From NCBI RefSeq assembly GCF_007559025.1, contig NZ_CP041765.1:430679-494678 (forward strand): a DNA stretch of 64,000 nucleotides, in the 5' to 3' direction. The notes under the pieces were generated by a model, which was not told where the DNA came from, ran no database searches, and saw only the letters and a list, made by a program, of their open reading frames with translations. The stretch is from Tomitella fengzijianii (lineage in GTDB: Bacteria > Actinomycetota > Actinomycetes > Mycobacteriales > Mycobacteriaceae). This document shows, piece by piece, positions 57,488 to 64,000 of this stretch. A program made the translations under genes and the position numbers. Numbering within the stretch: the first letter of the stretch is position 1; the number at the start of each line of letters is the position of its first letter.

Positions 57488-57578
57488 CGGGTAGAGGCTA
57501 CCGCGTGGTCACTTGGTGCCGACGGCACGTGGGGTGACGCACACGGCGTGGCGGACCGCAGCGGCTACCCTGTCCCTC

Positions 57579-58058
57579 GTGTCCGATACCAGTTCGAGCG
57601 CCCGGGATCCGCATACGCACGAGTACCCGATGCCCGCGGAGATCCCCGTCACCGACAACGTGGGCGCCACCGATCTGGGGCTGAAGACCCAGATGGTGCG
57701 GTTCATCATCACCGGGGCCCTGTCGGGGATCGTCGACTTCGGCCTCACCGTGCTGCTCATGCAGTTCGGCATGGGGCACACGCCCGCCAAGGCGGTCGGC
57801 TTCATCTGCGGCACCACCACCGCATACCTGATCAACAGGCGGTGGACGTTCCAGGCGCCGCCGTCCACCGCGCGGTTCATCGCGGTGGCGGTGCTCTACG
57901 CGGTCACCTTCGTCGTGCAGGTAGGCCTGTTCGACGTCATGTTCAGGGTGCTCCCGGAGGGCATCATCTACACGTTCATCGCATACTGCGTGGCACAGGG
58001 CACCGCCACCGTCATCAACTTCGTGGTGCAGAGGGTCGTGATCTTCAACATCAAGTGA
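57579..58058 (+). CDS. GtrA-family membrane protein (Rv3789-like)
   Basis: A 159-residue protein with four membrane helices: FIITGALSGIVDFGLTVLLM, V-G-F-I-C-G-T-T-T-A-Y-L-I-N-R-R-W-T-F (the GtrA signature), then two more. GtrA proteins help move polyprenyl-linked sugars or anchor glycosyltransferases; Rv3789, next to dprE1, has been linked to arabinan synthesis. GTG at 57579 used; an ATG at 57630 would also give a full domain. Followed after 88 bases by a GlfT2-like glycosyltransferase. Confidence 0.87.
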   Translation: MSDTSSSARDPHTHEYPMPAEIPVTDNVGATDLGLKTQMVRFIITGALSGIVDFGLTVLLMQFGMGHTPAKAVGFICGTTTAYLINRRWTFQAPPSTARFIAVAVLYAVTFVVQVGLFDVMFRVLPEGIIYTFIAYCVAQGTATVINFVVQRVVIFNIK

Positions 58059-58146
58059 CGGCGGCGGCATCACACCACGGCGGCGGAACCACATCACGAC
58101 GGCGGCCGAGCGCAGCGGCGAACCGGCAGACAAGTGAGGCGAAAGA

Positions 58147-60036
58147 GTGCAGACGGCGAACGCGCGCAGGCTGGTGCAGCGCAACCACTTCGCGGGGCCC
58201 GCGGACTGGGTCAGCGAAGACCTCTACAGCAAGGTGACTCGCGGGGTTGCCCGCCGCCTGCGCGCTGAGATCACCCTGCAGCCCGGCGCGATGGCCCACA
58301 CCAACGCCTACTTCGGACGCTTCGAGGCCTCCTATTGGCAGCGTTGGACGGGCGTGACCGCTGTGCGCGTGCGCGCCGACGTGCGGCTGGGCCGGCCGGA
58401 ATCCGCGGAGCCGGTGGGCGCGCACGGGACCGTGCGGGTCCGGGCGTCGGACATCGCCGGCCACGAGCGCACCGTGGACTTCGCCTCCGTCGACGCCGAG
58501 CCCGGCGGCGGGCCGGTCACCGTCGAGTTCGACGCCCCGGTGGACAAGTTCCTCGACGGTGGGGCGATGTGGCTGGAGTTCCGCGCGGGCGACCTGCCGC
58601 TGACGGTCGACGGCGTGCGCTGGACCGTCGGCGCCGATGAGGCACGCGAGGGGCGCCTGCCGAACGCCGTCGCCATCTGCACCTTCAACAGGGCCGACGA
58701 CTGCGCCGCCACCGTGGCGGCCCTCGCGTCGGATCCGGAGGTGCTCGACGTGCTCGACCACGTCTACGTCACCGACCAGGGCACCGACACCGTGGATTCG
58801 CGGCCCGCGTTCGCCGCCGCCGCGGAGGCGCTGGGCGAACGCCTGCACTACCTGCGCCAGCCGAACCTCGGCGGAGCGGGCGGCTTCAGCCGCGGCATGT
58901 ACGAGGTGACCGGGCGCGCCGGCCAGGCGAACGTGCTGCTGATGGACGACGATGTCCGCGTCGAGCCGGAGACGGTGCTGCGGATGACCGCGTTCGCCGA
59001 CCACACCGCGTCGCCGATGCTAGTCGGCGCGCAGATGCTGTACCTCTACAACCCCGACTACCTCCTGCTGTCCGCGGAGGGCGACGACCTGTCCGTCCTC
59101 AAGGCCGGCCTGCCCGCCGACGACCAGGCGCTGCACGACGTGTCGGTCATCGACAAGGTGCAGGAACGCCGCATCGACGCGCCCTACAACGCCTGGTGGT
59201 CCTGCCTTATCCCGGCGTCGGTGATCCGGGAGATCGGGCTGCCCATGCCGTACTTCTTCCAGTGGGACGACATCGAGTACGGCATCCGTGCCCGGGGCCG
59301 GGGATTCCCCACCGTGACGCTGCCCGGCGCGTCCGTATGGCACGCCGACTTCTACTGGAAGGACGGCGACGACTTCGGGCAGTTCTTCGGCCTGCGCAAC
59401 TCACTCATCACCGCGGCGATCCACAGCGACTTCGACGTCCGGGAGCTGAGCAAGGAGCTGTCGCGCCGGGTGCTCAGCGCGATCGTCGCGATGCAGTACG
59501 GGTTCGCGGAGACGCTCCTGGCGGCCGTCGACGCGTTCCTCGAGGGGCCGGGCGTGCTCGACGACGGCGGCCGGGAACTGCTGGCGCGCGTGCGGGAACT
59601 GCGGTCCGGCCACCCGGAGACGCAGCGGCTGCCGGTCTCGGAGATGCCGGCGGGCGCCCCGGTGCGCCGGATCGTCGGGCCGATCGACAAGGACAAAGAG
59701 GACCTGGTGCTGGCCAAGAAGGCGGCGCGCCAGCTGTCCGGCCGGGTCGAACCGGGGCCGGTGGCGATCCCGTACGAGGACTCGTTCTGGTGGCACGTGT
59801 CGGCTTTCGGCGAGGTCTACGTGACGGACGCGTCGCAGGGCGGAGTGCGCCGCCGGCGCCGCGATGCCGCACAGGCGCGTGCGCTCACCCGGCGGCTCGG
59901 AACCACCGTCCGTCGCTTCATCGCGGAAGGCCCCGCCGCGCAGGACGCCTACCGGGCCGCAGTCCCGACTCTCACCGGCCGGGAGAACTGGGCGCGGCTG
60001 TACGGGATCGACCTCGCGGATACTACGGTATCGTGA
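58147..60036 (+). CDS. GlfT2-like galactofuranosyltransferase paralogue
   Basis: A 629-residue GT-A glycosyltransferase with the same overall layout as GlfT2: N-terminal beta-sandwich (residues 1-165), GT-A core and helical C-terminus. Catalytic motifs are complete: M-D-D-D-V-R-V-E-P (D267-D269), W-D-D-I-E-Y-G-I-R (D374/D375) and V-W-H-A-D-F-Y-W-K-D-G-D-D. It differs clearly from the GlfT2 at 28995 in the acceptor region, so it is a paralogue, not a duplicate. It may start the galactan (the job of the 304-residue GlfT1 in M. tuberculosis) or glycosylate another envelope polymer. GTG start with GAGG seven bases or so upstream. Confidence 0.88.
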   Translation: MQTANARRLVQRNHFAGPADWVSEDLYSKVTRGVARRLRAEITLQPGAMAHTNAYFGRFEASYWQRWTGVTAVRVRADVRLGRPESAEPVGAHGTVRVRASDIAGHERTVDFASVDAEPGGGPVTVEFDAPVDKFLDGGAMWLEFRAGDLPLTVDGVRWTVGADEAREGRLPNAVAICTFNRADDCAATVAALASDPEVLDVLDHVYVTDQGTDTVDSRPAFAAAAEALGERLHYLRQPNLGGAGGFSRGMYEVTGRAGQANVLLMDDDVRVEPETVLRMTAFADHTASPMLVGAQMLYLYNPDYLLLSAEGDDLSVLKAGLPADDQALHDVSVIDKVQERRIDAPYNAWWSCLIPASVIREIGLPMPYFFQWDDIEYGIRARGRGFPTVTLPGASVWHADFYWKDGDDFGQFFGLRNSLITAAIHSDFDVRELSKELSRRVLSAIVAMQYGFAETLLAAVDAFLEGPGVLDDGGRELLARVRELRSGHPETQRLPVSEMPAGAPVRRIVGPIDKDKEDLVLAKKAARQLSGRVEPGPVAIPYEDSFWWHVSAFGEVYVTDASQGGVRRRRRDAAQARALTRRLGTTVRRFIAEGPAAQDAYRAAVPTLTGRENWARLYGIDLADTTVS

Positions 60037-60202
60037 TTCGTATCACGGGGTGTGCGCGGCGCGCACCGTGAGTCGGCCGGTCCGTTCTGCAGCGTGACCC
60101 GTTCCGCGGCGCGGCCGGCCGGGCAGGGTGGCCAGTGAATCCGGTGCCGTGGGTCTGCGCGGCTCCCGCGCCGGAGTGCGTCGTCGACGGGCAGGGTGTG
60201 AG

Positions 60203-61948
60203 ATGCCAGATCGTCCACTCGGTGGTCCCGCACCCGGCGGGGCGCAGGACCTGCGCGCGGACATCGCGCGTTCGTGGCAGCGCTCGGTCATGTGCGGGTT
60301 GGAGCCGGAACACGCGATCACGGCGTTCACCGGCGGCCCCGGATCGGCCGCCGTCCGGCGCGCGGCGGGCCCGGTGCTCGACGAGCTCGCCCGGCACACC
60401 GCCGGCACGGGGGTGGCCCTGCTGCTGGGCGACCGCGACGGCGTCATCGTCGACCGCTGGTCCGACACCGGCGCCGCCGAGCGTGCGCTGGAGCGGCGCG
60501 GCGTGATCCCCGGCATGCTCTACAGCGAGGAACAGGCCGGGACCAACGGCCTGGGGACCGCGCTGGAGCTCGGGCGCGGCGTGGCCATCCACGGGGCCGA
60601 GCACTTCCTCGAATCGCTGAAAGGCTTCAGCTGCTACGGGCACCCCATCCGCCATCCGCTGACCGGCCGGGTCGAGGGCGTCGTCGACATCACCGGAGTC
60701 CAGGCCACGGCCAATCCGCTCTATCTGCCGCTCGTGGTCCGCGCGGTCGAGGAGATCGAACGCAGGCTGGTCGAGGGCGCGCGCGTCGAGGATCTCAGGC
60801 TGATGTCCGCGTACCAGCAGGCCCGACGACGTTCCCGTTCCGATGCGGCCGTCGTCGGGCTGGGCGACGAGCTGGCGCTCGCCGACCCGGCCGCGCTCGA
60901 CCTCGTGGACCCGCGCGATCATCCGATGCTGCGCGGACTGGCACGGGGCCTGGTCGCCGGGCGGCCGTCGACGACGGACGCGGTGCTCGTCTCGGGGGTG
61001 CCCGTGCGGGTCGCGATGACGCGGGTCGAGGGCGCCGGGGCCGGCACGGTGTTCCGGATCGAAGCGGTGGCCGGGGCGCTGCGGCCCGGGACCGTCCCCG
61101 CGGCGGGGGGCCCGGAAGCAGGGCGCTCGGGATCAGGGCACGCGGAGGCGGGGCCGGGCTCCGTCGCGGTGGTCGGGGAGCCGGGCAGCGGGGTGACGAC
61201 CGCCGCGCTGCGTCTCATCGACGGTGCGGACGGGGCGGGCGAGACCGTGGCCGCGGACGTGCCGCGGCTGACGCTGCTCGACGCGGTGGAGGTCGACACG
61301 CTGGAGGCCGACACGCTGGAGGCCGGCGCCGACGGCGAGCGTGTCTGGGGCCGCCGGTTCGCGGACGCCCTTCGTGACGCGGAGCGCGACGATGGCGCGG
61401 TGGTGCTCGTCGAGCACGCCGATCTACTGCCGGATCCGCTTTTGCGTCGGGTCTCGCGGGCGCTCGCGGGCGGCGCCGGCCGCGCATGCCTGGTCGTCAC
61501 CGTGCGTACCGGGACCGGCGCCGGAGAAGCGCTGGCCGCCCTGTGCGAGCGCAGAGTGGCGGTACCGCCACTGCGTGAACGGCAGTCGGAGTTCCCCCGG
61601 ATCGTCGCCGGCGTTCTCGCGGAGCTCGTCCCGGACGGCGGCGCCCGGGTGCCGCCCGGCGTGGCGACGGTCCTGGCGTCGTACCCGTGGCCCGGGAACA
61701 TCACCGAGTTGCGCGCGGTCCTGGCTGCCGCCGTGTGCAGGAGCGGCGGCACGGTGACCGTCGACGACCTCCCGGAGCACGTGCGGCGGGGCGCGACGGC
61801 GGCGCGGCTGACCGGGATGGAACGCGCCGAACGCGCCGCCATCGTCGCGGCGCTCGCAGCGAAGGGAGGCAACAAGAGGCAGGCCGCGGAGGAGCTCGGG
61901 ATCAGCCGGACCACCCTCTACGCCCGCATGCGGACGCTGAAGGTCTGA
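60203..61948 (+). CDS. AcoR-type activator with GAF, degenerate AAA+ and Fis-type HTH
   Basis: A 581-residue regulator. The N-terminus has the S-W-x-R-S motif and a GAF-type sensor (G-M-L-Y-S-E-E-Q-A-G-T-N-G-L-G-T, then C-Y-G-H-P-I). The AAA+ part (residues about 315-530) is degenerate: the P-loop reads GEPGSGVTTAALR without the GKT lysine, and no GAFTGA loop for sigma-54 contact is present. The C-terminus is a Fis-type helix-turn-helix, GGNKRQAAEELGISRTTLYAR. Actinobacteria generally lack sigma-54, so it must act with another sigma factor. It sits just upstream of the aldehyde and alcohol dehydrogenase genes and probably activates them. ATG 60203 chosen over a start at 60128. Confidence 0.87.
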   Translation: MPDRPLGGPAPGGAQDLRADIARSWQRSVMCGLEPEHAITAFTGGPGSAAVRRAAGPVLDELARHTAGTGVALLLGDRDGVIVDRWSDTGAAERALERRGVIPGMLYSEEQAGTNGLGTALELGRGVAIHGAEHFLESLKGFSCYGHPIRHPLTGRVEGVVDITGVQATANPLYLPLVVRAVEEIERRLVEGARVEDLRLMSAYQQARRRSRSDAAVVGLGDELALADPAALDLVDPRDHPMLRGLARGLVAGRPSTTDAVLVSGVPVRVAMTRVEGAGAGTVFRIEAVAGALRPGTVPAAGGPEAGRSGSGHAEAGPGSVAVVGEPGSGVTTAALRLIDGADGAGETVAADVPRLTLLDAVEVDTLEADTLEAGADGERVWGRRFADALRDAERDDGAVVLVEHADLLPDPLLRRVSRALAGGAGRACLVVTVRTGTGAGEALAALCERRVAVPPLRERQSEFPRIVAGVLAELVPDGGARVPPGVATVLASYPWPGNITELRAVLAAAVCRSGGTVTVDDLPEHVRRGATAARLTGMERAERAAIVAALAAKGGNKRQAAEELGISRTTLYARMRTLKV

Positions 61949-61983
61949 GGCCGTCCGTCGTGCTGGACGGACGACCAGGTGCG

Positions 61984-62048
61984 GTGTCCAGAGTCTGAAC
62001 ACCCGCGGGAGCCGTTCGCGATCGACGATGGGTGTGTTGCAGAACACA
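61984..62048 (+). promoter_or_regulatory. Two GTGT-ACAC palindromes upstream of the aldehyde dehydrogenase gene
   Basis: GTGTCCAGAGTCTGAACAC (61984-62002) is a 19-base palindrome with one mismatch pair; TGTGTTGCAGAACACA (62033-62048) has perfect 6-base arms. Both share GTGT and ACAC ends and lie between the activator gene and the aldehyde dehydrogenase start. They are likely activator binding sites; the second is only about 18 bases before the start codon and overlaps the region of the ribosome site. Confidence 0.6.
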
Positions 62049-62066
62049 TCCAGTCGAGGAGGTTTC

Positions 62067-63575
62067 ATGACAGCGCTCATCGAACACGGCTCGCAGTCGG
62101 TGGTGCCCGCAGTACGGCGATTCCTGTCCGGGCGCAAGCAGTTGCTCATCGGAGGCGAGTGGGCGGACGCGGCGTCCGGGCGCACGTTCGGCACCGAGGA
62201 CCCCGCCACCGGCGCCGAACTCGCGCAGGTGGCGCACGGCGACGCCGCCGACGTGGACCGGGCGGTGCGGGCGGCGCGACGCGCATTCGACGAGGGCCCG
62301 TGGCCGCACATGAAGCCCAACGAGCGTGAGCGGCTGCTGTGGCGGATCGGCGACATCCTCAGCGAACGCGCCGAGGAGTTCGGTCAGCTCGAAGCGCTCG
62401 ACAACGGCAAATCCGTGGGCATCGCGACCGCCGTGGACGTGGCCTGGGCGGCCGATGTGTTCCGCTACTACGCGGGGTGGGCCACCAAGATCGAAGGCTC
62501 GACGGTCAACGTGTCGATGCCCTTCGCGCCCGGCGGGCAGTTCCACGCCTACACGCTGCGCGAACCCGTCGGCGTGTGCGGGCTCATCGTCCCGTGGAAC
62601 TTCCCGATCCTCATGGCCGCCTGGAAGCTGGCGCCGGCGCTCGCCGCGGGCAACACGGTGATCCTCAAGCCCGCCGAGCAGACGCCGCTGAGCGCGCTGC
62701 TGCTGGGCGAGGTGTTCACCGAGGCCGGATTCCCGCCCGGCGTCGTCAACATCGTCACCGGCTACGGCGACGCGGGCGCCGCCCTGTCCGGCCACGACGC
62801 CGTCGACAAGATCGCGTTCACCGGCTCCACCGAGGTGGGCAAGAAGATCGTCGACGCCGCCAAGGGCAACCTCAAGAAGGTCTCGCTCGAACTCGGCGGC
62901 AAGAGCCCCAACATCGTGTTCGCCGACGCGGACCTCGAGGCCGCGGTGCCGGGCTCGCTCAACGCGTGGCTGTTCAACCACGGGCAGTGCTGCGTCGCCG
63001 GCACCCGGATGTACGTCGAGGACACGATCTTCGACGAGTTCACCGCGGCGGTCGCCGAGGCCGCTTCGAAGGTGCGGATCGGCCCCGGCATGGATCCGGC
63101 CACCGAACTCGGCCCGCTGATCTCGCAGGAGCAGTTCGACAAGGTCACCGGCTACCTGCGCGACGGCCTCGCCGACGGGGCGCGCGCACTCTCCGGCGGC
63201 GGACGCTGGGGCGACAGCGGCTACTTCGTCGAACCCACGGTGCTGGTGGATGTGCAGCCGGACTTCTCCGTGGTGCGCGAGGAGATCTTCGGGCCCGTGG
63301 TGGCGGCGCTGCCCTTCAACGCCGACGAGGGCGTCGTGGCCGCGGCCAACGACTCGATCTACGGGCTGGCCGCCGGGATCTGGACGAAGGACGTCTCCAA
63401 GGCCCACCGCACCGCGCGCCAGATCAAGGCCGGTTCGGTGTGGGTCAACCAGTACAACGGCTTCGACACGGCCATGCCCTTCGGCGGCTACAAGCAGTCC
63501 GGCTGGGGGCGCGAATTGGGAGCGGGCGCCCTCGACCTCTACACCACCACCAAATCCGTCAACATCGCGCTGTGA
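62067..63575 (+). CDS. NAD-dependent aldehyde dehydrogenase
   Basis: A 502-residue enzyme that oxidises an aldehyde to its acid. NAD-binding and catalytic motifs are P-W-N-F-P, E275 in L-E-L-G-G-K-S-P, and Cys 309 in G-Q-C-C-V-A-G-T-R. It is of the betaine/phenylacetaldehyde/propionaldehyde class; the substrate is not fixed. The ATG has a perfect GAGGAGG five bases upstream. Followed after 30 bases by an alcohol dehydrogenase, so the pair probably takes an alcohol to an acid. Confidence 0.95.
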   Translation: MTALIEHGSQSVVPAVRRFLSGRKQLLIGGEWADAASGRTFGTEDPATGAELAQVAHGDAADVDRAVRAARRAFDEGPWPHMKPNERERLLWRIGDILSERAEEFGQLEALDNGKSVGIATAVDVAWAADVFRYYAGWATKIEGSTVNVSMPFAPGGQFHAYTLREPVGVCGLIVPWNFPILMAAWKLAPALAAGNTVILKPAEQTPLSALLLGEVFTEAGFPPGVVNIVTGYGDAGAALSGHDAVDKIAFTGSTEVGKKIVDAAKGNLKKVSLELGGKSPNIVFADADLEAAVPGSLNAWLFNHGQCCVAGTRMYVEDTIFDEFTAAVAEAASKVRIGPGMDPATELGPLISQEQFDKVTGYLRDGLADGARALSGGGRWGDSGYFVEPTVLVDVQPDFSVVREEIFGPVVAALPFNADEGVVAAANDSIYGLAAGIWTKDVSKAHRTARQIKAGSVWVNQYNGFDTAMPFGGYKQSGWGRELGAGALDLYTTTKSVNIAL

Positions 63576-63605
63576 GCACCCTCGTGCTCTGACAAGGAGG
63601 AAACC

Positions 63606-64000
63606 ATGAAGACCAAGGCAGCAGTACTCCTGGAGGCCGGCAGGCCGTTCGAGATCATGGAGCTCGACCTCGACGGCCCCGGCCCCGGCGAGGTGCTCAT
63701 CAAATACACGGCCGCGGGCCTGTGCCACTCGGACCTGCACCTGACCGACGGCGACCTGCCGCCGCGCTATCCCATCGTCGGCGGCCACGAGGGCTCCGGG
63801 ATCATCGAGGAGGTCGGCCCCGGCGTCACCAAGGTCAAGCCGGGCGACCACGTGGTGTGCAGCTTCATCCCCAACTGCGGCACCTGCCGGTACTGCTCGA
63901 CGGGGCGTCAGAACCTGTGCGACATGGGCGCCACCATCCTCGAGGGCTACCTGCCGGACGGCACCTTCCGTTTCCACGGCGACGGCAAGGACTTCGGCGG
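63606..64000 (+). CDS. Zinc alcohol dehydrogenase, NDMA-dependent type (cut by window end)
   Basis: The first 131 residues of a medium-chain zinc alcohol dehydrogenase. Catalytic-zinc ligands are in L-C-H-S-D and G-H-E-G; structural-zinc cysteines are in C-G-T-C-R-Y-C followed by R-Q-N-L-C. The sequence style ([26 protein letters not shown]) matches the NDMA-dependent (nicotinoprotein) group of actinobacteria, whose NADH stays bound, with electrons passed to other carriers. AAGGAGGAAACC stands just before the ATG. The end is outside the window. Confidence 0.92.
   Translation, partial: MKTKAAVLLEAGRPFEIMELDLDGPGPGEVLIKYTAAGLCHSDLHLTDGDLPPRYPIVGGHEGSGIIEEVGPGVTKVKPGDHVVCSFIPNCGTCRYCSTGRQNLCDMGATILEGYLPDGTFRFHGDGKDFG

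Noticed and set aside
60047-60072. Imperfect hairpin after the GlfT2-like gene as a terminator
   Set aside because: It has bulges and no clear long stem; not strong enough to list.

Overview
The window is high-GC actinobacterial DNA from a mycolic-acid-containing organism (order Mycobacteriales; the genus cannot be fixed from sequence alone). It carries almost the whole set of genes for building the arabinogalactan-mycolate cell wall, in an order that follows the Mycobacterium tuberculosis Rv3789-Rv3836 region: dprE1, dprE2, aftA, emb, accD4, pks13, fadD32, cutinase-like, mycolyltransferases, aftB, ubiA, PAP2 phosphatase, glfT2, glf, HAD, PlsC-like, Rieske protein, serS, Rv3835-like and Rv3836-like. 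LGFP repeats and a single emb gene in the window point away from Mycobacterium itself.

Region 1 (1-11342) is accessory and reads visibly less GC-rich than the rest. It is a defence-type operon of four genes on the plus strand: a large protein ending in a DEAH helicase (running in from before the window), a UvrD-like helicase, a DrmA-type helicase and a DrmB-type (DUF1998) protein. The last three start codons each overlap the preceding stop as ATGA. DrmA and DrmB are the core of DISARM, but the DISARM methylases, SNF2 helicase and phospholipase-D protein are not seen here, so this may be a DISARM-related system with a different gene set. The first gene is broken by an IS30-family element (2866-3961). 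Removing the element and one CTG target copy restores an open frame exactly.

Region 2 (11343-27666) is mostly housekeeping. After a 534-base gap with no recognisable gene come a methyltransferase, a small secreted protein, a PhoX-type Tat-exported phosphatase, a minimal zinc peptidase, an Rv3835-like envelope protein, serS, a phytase-like lipoprotein, a universal stress protein, a thioesterase, an AbiEi/DUF559-like protein, a lactamase-fold plus Rieske fusion protein, an acyltransferase, a HAD phosphatase and a SpoIID-domain protein.

Region 3 (27763-48607) builds galactan and mycolate. glf, glfT2, a PAP2 phosphatase, ubiA and aftB are tightly overlapped. They are followed by two antigen-85-type mycolyltransferases (the second with C-terminal LGFP repeats), a DUF732 lipoprotein, a cutinase-like lipase and the mycolate condensation set fadD32-pks13-accD4.

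Region 4 (48666-60036) holds a divergent doxX/marR pair, then emb, aftA, dprE2 and dprE1 on the minus strand (arabinan synthesis and supply of its donor), then gtrA and a second GlfT2-like glycosyltransferase on the plus strand.

Region 5 (60203-64000) is a catabolic module: an AcoR-type activator with a degenerate AAA+ domain, an aldehyde dehydrogenase and the start of an NDMA-dependent-type alcohol dehydrogenase.

Upstream of the SpoIID-domain gene and of the LGFP mycolyltransferase there are tandem 9-base repeats of a TGTGA-type motif that resemble MtrA response-regulator operators. No tRNA, rRNA or CRISPR array was recognised.
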